Below, one piece after another: positions 1-6,315 of a stretch of 13,844 nucleotides of DNA. The position numbers and the translations under genes were made by a program. The stretch covers positions 4,726 to 18,569 of the forward strand of contig PLKU01000271.1 of the NCBI GenBank assembly GCA_003140705.1, in the 5' to 3' direction. The stretch's first letter is position 1; every line of letters starts with the position of its first letter. Below the pieces are notes generated by a model. It was given only the letters and a program-made list of their open reading frames with translations. It ran no database searches and had not been told where the DNA came from. This stretch comes from Acidobacteriaceae bacterium. Its GTDB lineage: Bacteria > Acidobacteriota > Terriglobia > Terriglobales > Acidobacteriaceae.

Positions 1-124
1 GAGCCACGCATGTTAGTGATGTCTGGACTGAGCTAGAACTTTTTCGCGATTGAGGCGCCGGCGGCCCAATGATGAGCCGCCCATCGCGGTGGCTTGCAGC
101 CAGCTTCATTCCCTGGATTTCTGG

Positions 125-367
125 TTACGACTTTGTCTTGGCCTTCTGTGCCGCCCACCGCTTGCGTTGCGCATCGGCAATCCGCTTGCGTGCTTCGGGG
201 CTCAACACGCGGGTCTTCTTGGCCTTCTTGACCTTGGCCGGCTTCTTCCGGGTTTTGGGTTCAGTTACCTTCACAGCGACTTCGCCGGTGTTGGCCAGCA
301 AGGCGCGAACTTGCTTGAGCCTTGAGATTTCCGCGTCAATTAGTTCAAGAATCGAATCGATAGACAT
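125..367 (-). CDS. Small basic Lys/Ala-rich protein of unknown function
   Basis: An 80-residue protein with two visible parts. Residues 1-27 form an amphipathic helix (MSIDSILELIDAEISRLKQV...) with hydrophobic spacing that could support dimerisation. From about residue 38 it is strongly basic: a KKPAKVKKAKK linker, then a SPEARKRIADAQRKRW segment that looks like a short basic helix. There is no signal peptide or membrane segment, so it should be cytoplasmic. The composition suggests nucleic-acid binding, by analogy with small histone-like proteins, but no named domain can be assigned. The start has no Shine-Dalgarno sequence. A TATCCT box lies exactly six bases upstream, as expected for a leaderless mRNA. 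It lies 83 bases downstream of the GH2 gene on the same strand with no terminator visible between them, so read-through is also possible. The ORF is short, but its non-random two-part design argues that it is real. Confidence 0.6.
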   Translation of the reverse strand: MSIDSILELIDAEISRLKQVRALLANTGEVAVKVTEPKTRKKPAKVKKAKKTRVLSPEARKRIADAQRKRWAAQKAKTKS

Positions 368-373
368 AAGTCA

Positions 374-379
374 AGGATA
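374..379 (-). promoter_or_regulatory. Candidate -10 box (TATCCT) for a leaderless mRNA
   Basis: On the minus strand TATCCT is followed by six bases (TGACTT) and then the ATG of the small basic protein. Initiation about seven bases downstream of the box would start the mRNA at or next to the A of the ATG. I see no good -35 element. The case rests on identical spacing at glyA and nadD. Confidence 0.35.
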
Positions 380-450
380 ACTTAGAAATTCACATTTGCA
401 CAGCGACCCCAATGATTTCGGCGGGTTACGAAAGTAGAAGAGGGAATGTT

Positions 451-2301
451 TTATTCCGGCTTTCCGACCGCGTTTTCCCTGTAGGCTTTCTGCAAAATAA
501 AGAAAGCGGCTTTCTTTTCTCCCTGGTCAGAAATAAGTCCCTTGCGATTGAATTCATCCTGGATGCCCACCAATGGCCTGTTTGGCGAACGGAAATCCAT
601 GAGGACCCACGGGCTCATTCCTCTAAGTTGGGGAATCCGGTTCAGCATTCCTAATTGATGGCGATAGATGTTGGCCTGGTACTCTTCAGTCCACCTGTCG
701 TTATCGCCGCCGTGCAGGCCCGCCTTTGCATCGCCGCCAAACTCGCTCATGATGAGTGGCTTCTGATAGGCAATGCGCCACTCGGTTACGTCCGCGGTCT
801 CAGGGTGCTGCTCGTACCACCCGATATATTCGTTTGTGCCGATTACATCCAAAGCGTTGCCCAGTGCGTCGTCCACAATCTTTGTGTGCCCCTCGGCGCG
901 CACCAGGAGCGCAGCAGTGATCAGTCGCGAGGAGTCAAGGGCACGCGCGCGGCTGGCCAGGGTTTCAATGAACTGAGTACGCGCTTCCGTGGCAGGCGTT
1001 TCGTTGGCCATGGACCACAAGATGATCGCCGCGTGATTGCGCGATGTTCCAATCTCTTCGTCTAACTGCTGCTCGGCCTCGGCGAGCACTTTGGGATTAT
1101 CGAACTGCAGCGCCCAATACACAGGATTCTCTGACCACACCAGAAGCCCCATGCGGTCTGCCGCGCGCAGCATCGTCTCGTCGTGAGGATAGTGTGCAAG
1201 CCGGACAAAGTTGCAACCAAGCTCCTTGGCCCATCCCAGCAGTGTCTCAGCATCTTTATCTGTGAAAGCGCGGCCCGTTCTGTACGGCGCTTCAGCATGA
1301 ATGGAGACACCGTGCAGAAAGATGGGTTTGCCATTCAGCAGAATCTCTGTACCGTGCGTCTCCACCGTCCGAAATCCCATCAGCTCATCGACTGAGTCTT
1401 GTCCCGCACGCACGTGGACCTTGTATAGTTTCGGCGTCCCAGGCGACCAACGCTCCAATCCCGACACGGTCAGGGCTATCGCTGCGCGCCCATCGTCTCC
1501 GGTAACTGCGGAGGTCTTCGCGGCTAACTCGGGGATTTCCACCTCAACCGTTGTACCTGGCTGGCCGCTATCTACATGAACCCACCCTTCAATTGCGGAG
1601 CCTTCCCCGCGCTTCAAATGCAAATCGTATTGGTCGATAAAAGCTTGGGGAACCTCGATCAGCGATATCTCGCGCGTCAGGCCGCCATAATTCCACCAAT
1701 CGGTTTCAAGCGTAGGGACGTTGTCTTCGTGCCGTGTGTTGTCGACTGCGGCCACAACAAAATTCTCGCCCGCATGAATGGCCGATGTTACATCGCAGTT
1801 GAAGCTTGTATATCCGCCCTCGTGTTCGCAGGCCTTTTGCCCATTGACCCAGAAGTACGAGCGGTAGTTAGCGGCGCCGACGTGCAGATAGATATGCGTA
1901 TGTTCCTTCGGCTTGTAAGTGAAGTCGCGCTCATACCAGATTGGTCCCTCATAGAAGAACAGAGACGCTCGCTGCGTATTCCAATCCCCCGGCACTTTGA
2001 TCCTGGGCGCCTTCGCATAGTCATATTCGATCGGAAACGGATCCCCCGGCTTGGCCTTCTGATTCAAAAACCATCCGTCTCTCTTTTCCTCGTGATGGAA
2101 GCTATAGAGCCCGGCAAAGTAAGGATCGACAATCGACGCCCAATCGCCATCAAGCGACGTTGCCGGCCGCCGGTCCGCGCCGGTCATCACGATGGGTGTT
2201 TGCGCCGCGGCAGGCTCGGCCCACGCCGAGCTGACAGTTAGCGTCATCAAAGTGACTGCCGAAAGAAGAATTGCGGAAGAGCGCGCAAACAGGTGCTTCA
2301 T
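451..2301 (-). CDS. Secreted glycoside hydrolase family 2, beta-glucuronidase-like
   Basis: A 616-residue GH2 enzyme. Residues 1-28 are a signal peptide with an AWA cleavage site. A sugar-binding jelly-roll domain spans about 40-215 (DWWNYGGLTREI near 201-212), an immunoglobulin-like domain about 225-315, and a TIM barrel about 316-610 (LLNGKPIFLHGVSIH at its start). Predicted acid/base is E434 in WSMANE; predicted nucleophile is E520 in IMSEFGG. Near the C-terminus N585-R-K-G588 fits the NxKG motif that binds the glucuronate carboxylate in beta-glucuronidases, and the following KKAAFFILQKAY resembles the E. coli enzyme. It should hydrolyse beta-linked glucuronides, or related uronic or galactosidic sugars, outside the cytoplasm. 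The ATG at 2301 was chosen because it begins the signal peptide and has GAGG about eight bases upstream; the 25 extra codons upstream would bury the signal. An imperfectly known operator candidate, GGCAGG/CCTGCC, lies at 2400-2420. Family is certain; substrate is likely but unproven. Confidence 0.9.
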   Translation of the reverse strand: MKHLFARSSAILLSAVTLMTLTVSSAWAEPAAAQTPIVMTGADRRPATSLDGDWASIVDPYFAGLYSFHHEEKRDGWFLNQKAKPGDPFPIEYDYAKAPRIKVPGDWNTQRASLFFYEGPIWYERDFTYKPKEHTHIYLHVGAANYRSYFWVNGQKACEHEGGYTSFNCDVTSAIHAGENFVVAAVDNTRHEDNVPTLETDWWNYGGLTREISLIEVPQAFIDQYDLHLKRGEGSAIEGWVHVDSGQPGTTVEVEIPELAAKTSAVTGDDGRAAIALTVSGLERWSPGTPKLYKVHVRAGQDSVDELMGFRTVETHGTEILLNGKPIFLHGVSIHAEAPYRTGRAFTDKDAETLLGWAKELGCNFVRLAHYPHDETMLRAADRMGLLVWSENPVYWALQFDNPKVLAEAEQQLDEEIGTSRNHAAIILWSMANETPATEARTQFIETLASRARALDSSRLITAALLVRAEGHTKIVDDALGNALDVIGTNEYIGWYEQHPETADVTEWRIAYQKPLIMSEFGGDAKAGLHGGDNDRWTEEYQANIYRHQLGMLNRIPQLRGMSPWVLMDFRSPNRPLVGIQDEFNRKGLISDQGEKKAAFFILQKAYRENAVGKPE

Positions 2302-2449
2302 GGAAGAGCCTCGGGTACCTTGGAATGGAGGAGGGCCAAGGTCGCATTTCGCCGCGCGCGCAAGGCTGCTCCACACTGACTGGCAATCTTATCGCATCTG
2401 GCAGGCCTCTAATTCCTGCCGTCATCACCCGACTTCCGGTGCACGAACG

Positions 2450-2479
2450 AAGGGGACAGGCGAAGTCGCCTGTCCCCTT
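2450..2479. repeat. Perfect 14-base inverted repeat, terminator-like or REP-like hairpin
   Basis: AAGGGGACAGGCGA (2450-2463) is followed by AG and the exact reverse complement (2466-2479). The stem is GC-rich and has only a short T run (CCCCTTT) on the plus strand. It lies 35 bases beyond the stop of the His-rich secreted protein and about 150 bases upstream of the GH2 gene, where a terminator would be expected, but the run of T after it on the minus strand is only two. It could also be a dispersed palindromic repeat. Confidence 0.65.
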
Positions 2480-2513
2480 TGTGTTGCACATTCTCTTCGC
2501 GGTTGTTGACTCT

Positions 2514-3029
2514 CTACGATCCCAGATACTCCACGTGAACATAGGTTCCGAGCCGCACATTGTAGGCCAGGTACCAGCCGATATGGTCGGGGTCCTCATA
2601 GATCACGATGTCGTCGGAGTCCCAAAGCCATCCATCGGCGAAGGCCAGGTCTGCTGCCGCGACATCCCAGTACCAGCCGTTAAACCAGAAGCGTGAGGGA
2701 CCGCCGCCGCCAAGACGCCAAACATGCCCAGGACCGAAGCCGCCGATAAACCTGCCATGCGCCCACGGGTGGTCCACATGATAACGCGCGTCGTCTTTGC
2801 CGGTGTCGTGACCAACCCAGACCTTGCCATCAACGTGGGGTGCATTGGGATGGCCGGCTTTGTCGCTGAAGTTGCGATTTGGCTCAACAGCATGCGGTGT
2901 ACCTTTAACGGGAGCCGGTCCGTGCGCTGGAGGAGCCTGGTGCCCTCCATCATCCGATTTTTCGTGCTGGGCAAACGCCGGGACAGAAAGAACAAGCAAT
3001 GTGGCCAATGCTAGCTGAATGGATTTCAT
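2514..3029 (-). CDS. Secreted His-rich protein of unknown function
   Basis: A 171-residue protein. Residues 1-20 are a signal peptide ([20 protein letters not shown]) cleaved before QHEK, so the protein is exported. Residues 21-95 are low-complexity and rich in His, Pro, Gly and Asp, with about ten histidines, possibly binding metal. Residues 96-171 are compact and rich in Gly, Trp and Tyr: [21 protein letters not shown], then the terminal block [21 protein letters not shown] have an impression of a similar Trp/Tyr-rich ending in other exported hypothetical proteins, but I cannot name a family. The start has a canonical GGAGGA Shine-Dalgarno six to seven bases upstream. A TTGACT hexamer (complement of 3133-3138) with a weak TAACGT 19 bases on is a possible promoter. 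It is separated from glyA by a probable terminator and so is likely transcribed alone. Confidence 0.8.
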   Translation of the reverse strand: MKSIQLALATLLVLSVPAFAQHEKSDDGGHQAPPAHGPAPVKGTPHAVEPNRNFSDKAGHPNAPHVDGKVWVGHDTGKDDARYHVDHPWAHGRFIGGFGPGHVWRLGGGGPSRFWFNGWYWDVAAADLAFADGWLWDSDDIVIYEDPDHIGWYLAYNVRLGTYVHVEYLGS

Positions 3030-3149
3030 CGTTTCCTCCGGATGACCTCAGAGTGGGAAGCCGTTCTTTCTCTGCAGTCCGTGTCCCTTGGCGGGTCATC
3101 ACCAGTTACGTTAGCTGCAACCCGGTAGGTAGAGTCAAGTTGCGTTTTG

Positions 3150-3177
3150 AAAAACTTCTCCGGCAATGGCGGTGAAG
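3150..3177 (-). terminator. Probable intrinsic terminator of glyA
   Basis: Read on the minus strand, 36 bases past the glyA stop, CTTC-A-CCG pairs with CGG-A-GAAG around a short loop, with one A/A mismatch. Five T residues follow immediately. A short interrupted stem plus a T run is a reasonable, not strong, intrinsic terminator. Confidence 0.5.
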
Positions 3178-3212
3178 CGTCACACATGAGCAACGCCCTT
3201 ATACAAGCCGCT

Positions 3213-4493
3213 TTAAACCCCAACGGCAAGCGGCGCCCGCTTCCACGCGTAGAGCGGAAATTGGTTGGCCAGTTCGGCCACATCGCCGCGAATCCGCTCA
3301 AGAGCAGCGTCGTCGTTGCGGGCATCCAGAGCTTTTGAAATCCACGTGGCTATCTGGCGCATTTCGGGCTCTTTCATCCCGCGGGTGGTCAATGCGGGTG
3401 TGCCCACGCGAATGCCTGATGGCTTGAGTGGAGGATTCGTATCGTAGGGAATGGAGTTCTTGTTCACCGTGATGCCGGCGTTGCCCAGCGCCAACTCGGC
3501 TTCAGAGCCCAGAATGCCCTTTTCGAACACATCCACCAGCATCAGGTGGTTATCCGTGCCGCCAGAGATAATGCGGAAACCAGCCTCTTGCAGCGACGAA
3601 GCCAGCACCTTGGCGTTGGCCACGGTCTGCGCCGCGTAGGTACGGAACTCCGGCCGCAGAGCCTCGGCAAAGGCCACGGCCTTGGCCGCCACAATGTGCA
3701 TCAGAGGGCCGCCCTGTTGGCCGGGAAACACTGCCTTGTCGACGGCCGCTGCCAAATCCTGACCACAGAGAATCAGCCCCGCGCGCGGGCCGCGCAACGT
3801 CTTGTGGGTCGTCGTGGTGGTGATGTGCGCATGCGGCACCGGCGAAGGATGAACGCCGCCTGCAACCAGTCCGGCGATGTGCGCCATGTCGAAAATGTAA
3901 AAGGCGCCCACCTTCTCGGCAATTTGCCGCATGCGCGCGAAGTCCCACAGGCGCGGGTAAGCGCTGCCGCCGCCGATGATGGCCTTCGGCTTTTCGCGCA
4001 CGGCAATCGCCTCGAGCTCGTCGTAGTCAATCAACTCCGTGTCGCGCCGAACCTGGTAAAAGGTCGGCCTATAGAGCTTGCCGCTAAAACTGAGCCGGTG
4101 GCCGTGGGTCAGGTGTCCGCCGTGCGCCAGATCAAGCCCAAGAATCGTGTCGCCGGTCTGCAGTACTGCCGCATACGCTGAGGCGTTCGCTTGCGACCCG
4201 GAGTGCGGCTGCACATTCACATGCTCACCGCCGAAGATCTGTTTGGCGCGGTCGCGGGCCAGATTCTCCACCACATCGGCGTATTCGCAGCCCCCGTAGT
4301 AGCGGCGTCCCGGATAGCCTTCAGCGTATTTGTTGGTAAAGATCGAGCCGGCAGCCTCGAGCACTGCTTCTGAAACAAAATTCTCGCTGGCAATCATCTC
4401 CAGGCCCTCGTGCTGGCGGAGAGTTTCATGGTCCAGAGCGGCGGCTACATCAGGGTCGGCTTGGGCGAGGGAAAGAGCCATGCGGTCAGTCAT
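3213..4493 (-). CDS. glyA: Serine hydroxymethyltransferase
   Basis: A 426-residue cytoplasmic PLP enzyme that interconverts serine plus tetrahydrofolate with glycine plus 5,10-methylenetetrahydrofolate, the main supply of one-carbon units for purine, thymidylate and methionine synthesis. Length is close to the usual 415-430. Visible signatures are MIASENF (33-39), [14 protein letters not shown] (55-68, with the active-site Tyr and Glu), SGSQAN (98-103), GGHLTHG (125-131, His stacking on PLP), D202 in FDMAHIAG (PLP ring nitrogen), [15 protein letters not shown] with Schiff-base lysine K231, and R362 in [14 protein letters not shown] (substrate carboxylate). All key residues are present. The start has no close Shine-Dalgarno (GGAGAAG is 17 or more bases away). 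A TAGAAT box lies exactly six bases upstream, suggesting a leaderless mRNA. It is divergent from the Sel1 gene and separated from the next gene by a probable terminator, so it is probably monocistronic. Confidence 0.98.
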   Translation of the reverse strand: MTDRMALSLAQADPDVAAALDHETLRQHEGLEMIASENFVSEAVLEAAGSIFTNKYAEGYPGRRYYGGCEYADVVENLARDRAKQIFGGEHVNVQPHSGSQANASAYAAVLQTGDTILGLDLAHGGHLTHGHRLSFSGKLYRPTFYQVRRDTELIDYDELEAIAVREKPKAIIGGGSAYPRLWDFARMRQIAEKVGAFYIFDMAHIAGLVAGGVHPSPVPHAHITTTTTHKTLRGPRAGLILCGQDLAAAVDKAVFPGQQGGPLMHIVAAKAVAFAEALRPEFRTYAAQTVANAKVLASSLQEAGFRIISGGTDNHLMLVDVFEKGILGSEAELALGNAGITVNKNSIPYDTNPPLKPSGIRVGTPALTTRGMKEPEMRQIATWISKALDARNDDAALERIRGDVAELANQFPLYAWKRAPLAVGV

Positions 4494-4499
4494 ATTGGA

Positions 4500-4505
4500 A
4501 TTCTA
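4500..4505 (-). promoter_or_regulatory. Candidate -10 box (TAGAAT) of glyA, leaderless spacing
   Basis: TAGAAT on the minus strand matches the TATAAT consensus at five of six bases and ends six bases before the glyA ATG. This places the transcription start at the start codon. No convincing -35 hexamer is visible 16-18 bases upstream. Confidence 0.5.
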
Positions 4506-4668
4506 GCTCTTCTCCAGGCTCTGTTGATATGCGGAAAACTTGCGCGGGATTCATCGATTTTTTGAAAGAACCTGCCTCCGATTGACCTTGGTCCGCTGCG
4601 CGCTTCCGCAGGCCCGCTGACTGGGTAAACTAGTATGAGCAGGTTCTGGATGCTGGATTGAGGTCAAT

Positions 4669-5265
4669 GTGAGAAGCCCAGGGAAACAACTCGTTTTGCT
4701 TATGCTGTTTGCCTCGGCACTCGTCCCGGCTTTGGCACAGACGGTGGGCGACCAGGCTGCAACCCCGCAGCCAGCCGGCATCGACCCGGCCCTGCTCGCC
4801 AAGGCTAACGCTGGCGATGCTCCGTCCCAGGTGCTGGTAGGCGAAGCCTACTCGGCAGGCAAGGGCGTCCCGCGCGACTACAAGCTGGCCGCGGATTGGT
4901 ATCACAAGGCGGCGGACAAAGGCGACATTGCCGGCGAGATGCACCTGGCCACGCTCTACCGCGACGGCGACGGCAAGGCCATCGCCCGCGACATGGTGCA
5001 GGCGGCGGAGTGGTACCGCAAAGCTGCGGAGCAGGGAGACGTGACAGCACAGGGAATCCTTGGCACTCTTTACTCGATGGGTCAGGGCGTTCCCCTCAGC
5101 TATCCCGACGCCTACTACTGGTTGGATCTTGCGGCACGCATGAAGGGGCCGAATCAGGAGAAGTACGCGGCTAACCGCCAGAGTGTTGGCACCCGCATCA
5201 CCGCTGACGAGCTCGCCGACGTTCAGGACAGGGTAGAGAAGTGGATTGCCGCGCACCCGCGCTAG
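4669..5265 (+). CDS. Exported Sel1-repeat protein
   Basis: A 198-residue protein. Residues 1-23 are a signal peptide (hydrophobic LVLLMLFASALVPALA, cleaved before QTVG). Three Sel1-like repeats, a TPR-related helix-turn-helix of about 36 residues, follow: about 50-85 (AYSAGKGVPRDYKLAADWYHKAA), 86-122 (LYRDGDGKAIARDMVQAAEWY) and 123-157 (LYSMGQGVPLSYPDAYYWLDLAA). A helical tail runs to 198. Such proteins are usually protein-protein scaffolds in the periplasm. No catalytic residues are seen and the partner is unknown. The start is GTG at 4669 with GAGG five bases upstream; the overlapping ATG at 4667 runs straight into TGA. TAGTAT at 4631-4636 could serve as its -10. It is divergent from glyA and upstream of the M23 peptidase on the same strand, so a cell-envelope role alongside that peptidase is plausible but is inference only. 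Confidence 0.9.
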   Translation: MRSPGKQLVLLMLFASALVPALAQTVGDQAATPQPAGIDPALLAKANAGDAPSQVLVGEAYSAGKGVPRDYKLAADWYHKAADKGDIAGEMHLATLYRDGDGKAIARDMVQAAEWYRKAAEQGDVTAQGILGTLYSMGQGVPLSYPDAYYWLDLAARMKGPNQEKYAANRQSVGTRITADELADVQDRVEKWIAAHPR

Positions 5266-5307
5266 AGCATCTTCACTTCGCATGCTGACACTGCATCTGC
5301 ATGAGAG

Positions 5308-5334
5308 GTTGCTCTTTGTTAAGGAAAGAGCAAC
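5308..5334 (+). other. Stem-loop between the Sel1 and M23 genes
   Basis: GTTGCTCTTT (5308-5317) and AAAGAGCAAC (5325-5334) are perfect reverse complements around a seven-base loop. The stem extends to GAG/CTC with one bulged G. It begins 43 bases past the Sel1 stop, so it could end that transcript, but no T run follows on either strand. It may instead be an RNA structure in the M23 leader or an mRNA-stabilising hairpin. Confidence 0.55.
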
Positions 5335-5364
5335 TCAGCCGCATGGACTCGGTAAGGACTAGAA

Positions 5365-5403
5365 GTGAAAACGCTGTGGCCCCTGCATATATTCTTGCTT
5401 TAA
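5365..5403 (+). CDS. Possible 12-codon leader ORF directly abutting the M23 gene
   Basis: GTG at 5365 opens a short frame encoding MKTLWPLHIFLL, ending in TAA at 5401-5403 with the ATG of the M23 gene following immediately. AAGGA lies six bases before the GTG, a better ribosome site than anything next to the ATG at 5404. The peptide has four Leu in twelve residues and looks like the start of a signal peptide. Possible readings are a leader ORF that delivers ribosomes to the M23 start by termination-reinitiation, or a vestigial N-terminus lost to a stop codon. Without expression data it may also be chance. Confidence 0.3.
   Translation: MKTLWPLHIFLL
5388..5393 (+). promoter_or_regulatory. Weakly supported -10 box (TATATT) before the M23 gene
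   Basis: TATATT ends ten bases before the ATG at 5404 and would give a leader of only a few bases. No -35 is convincing. It competes with the leader-ORF reading, because the box lies inside that ORF. Confidence 0.2.
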
Positions 5404-6315
5404 ATGCGATTGCATGACCTTCATGTGCCGAGCAGTTTTTGGGTGCCGCTTTTTTGCGTCGTGGCCCTTGGCCTTGCCCCGGGCTGCATCTGCTCGCAAA
5501 GCAACGCAGTCACATTGACCCCCGATCTGGTGGTAGCGGGCTCGCCGGAGCTGCTTCATGTCCAGGCCGCGCCCGACTCGAAGCTGGAAGGCGACTGGCT
5601 TGGCCACAAGGTCCAATTCTTCCCTGCTCACGACGGTCGGGATTGGTTTGCTCTGACTGGCGTCGACGTCGAGGCTCCGACAGGCCCCTCTGTGCTGCGG
5701 GTTGTCGTCCGCTCAGACAAAGGCGCACTCGAGCTCAGCCGCACAATCGAGATTCATCCCGCGCACTACCGCACTGGGTCGCTGACTGTGCCGCCGAAGT
5801 TCGTCGAGCCCGATCCGGACGACCTCAAGCGGATTCAAGCCGAGAGCCAGCTCAAGGCAAAAGTTTTTGCAGCGAGCGTTTCAGTGCCGTTGTGGGCGGG
5901 GAGCTTTCGCGCTCCCGTCAACGCTCAGCCTACTGACAGCTTCGGCACGCGCCGCACCTTCAACGGCAAACTGGCCAGCATTCACAAAGGGATGGATTTT
6001 CGCGCGCCAACAGGAACTCCGGTACGCGCGGGAAACAGCGGAATGGTTGTGCTGGCACGGCCGCTCTACTATGAAGGCAACTGCGTGGTGATTGACCATG
6101 GCCTCGGCATCTTCACCATCTCCATGCACCTGAGCCGCATCGATGTGAAGGAAAGCCAACTTGTAGCTGAAGGTGAGCGGCTGGGACTGAGCGGCGCCAC
6201 CGGCCGCGTCACCGGGCCACATCTGCATTGGGCTGTGCGATGGCAGGACGCCTACCTGGATCCAGCAAAGATGCTGAGGCTCAATTTGGATTCCGTGATC
6301 GGCGCCGCGCGTTAG
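5404..6315 (+). CDS. Exported M23 (LytM-type) zinc metallopeptidase
   Basis: A 303-residue protein. The N-terminal hydrophobic stretch (about 12-26, FWVPLFCVVALGLAP) followed by G-C28 is a signal peptide; the cysteine may be a lipobox, but Pro at -2 is atypical. Residues 36-120 appear beta-rich. The M23 domain spans about 168-290. Zinc ligands are H194 and D198 in HKGMD and H275 in GPHLHW, with H242 (MHLS) and H273 as the other conserved active-site histidines. The set is complete, so it is likely active rather than a degenerate LytM activator. It should cleave peptide cross-links in peptidoglycan from the periplasmic side. The start is ATG at 5404, immediately after an in-frame TAA. No Shine-Dalgarno adjoins it, so translation may be coupled to the upstream leader ORF. 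Its TAG stop overlaps the stop codon of the convergent hydrolase gene. Confidence 0.92.
   Translation: MRLHDLHVPSSFWVPLFCVVALGLAPGCICSQSNAVTLTPDLVVAGSPELLHVQAAPDSKLEGDWLGHKVQFFPAHDGRDWFALTGVDVEAPTGPSVLRVVVRSDKGALELSRTIEIHPAHYRTGSLTVPPKFVEPDPDDLKRIQAESQLKAKVFAASVSVPLWAGSFRAPVNAQPTDSFGTRRTFNGKLASIHKGMDFRAPTGTPVRAGNSGMVVLARPLYYEGNCVVIDHGLGIFTISMHLSRIDVKESQLVAEGERLGLSGATGRVTGPHLHWAVRWQDAYLDPAKMLRLNLDSVIGAAR

Noticed and set aside
60..81. Inverted repeat GGCGGC/GCCGCC downstream of the small basic protein
   Set aside because: The six-base arms with a ten-base loop and no T run on either strand are too weak for a terminator call; in GC-rich DNA this can arise by chance.
1576..2241. A 221-codon plus-strand frame inside the GH2 gene
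   Set aside because: It is the complement of a well-supported GH2 coding region and shows no family motifs.
3546..4181. A 211-codon plus-strand frame inside glyA
   Set aside because: It is an antisense shadow of a complete and conserved glyA.
5388..5403. Start of the M23 mRNA at a TATATT box as a firm promoter
   Set aside because: There is no -35 element, the spacing of ten bases differs from the six-base pattern at other genes, and the leader ORF competes as an explanation. It is kept only as a low-confidence feature.
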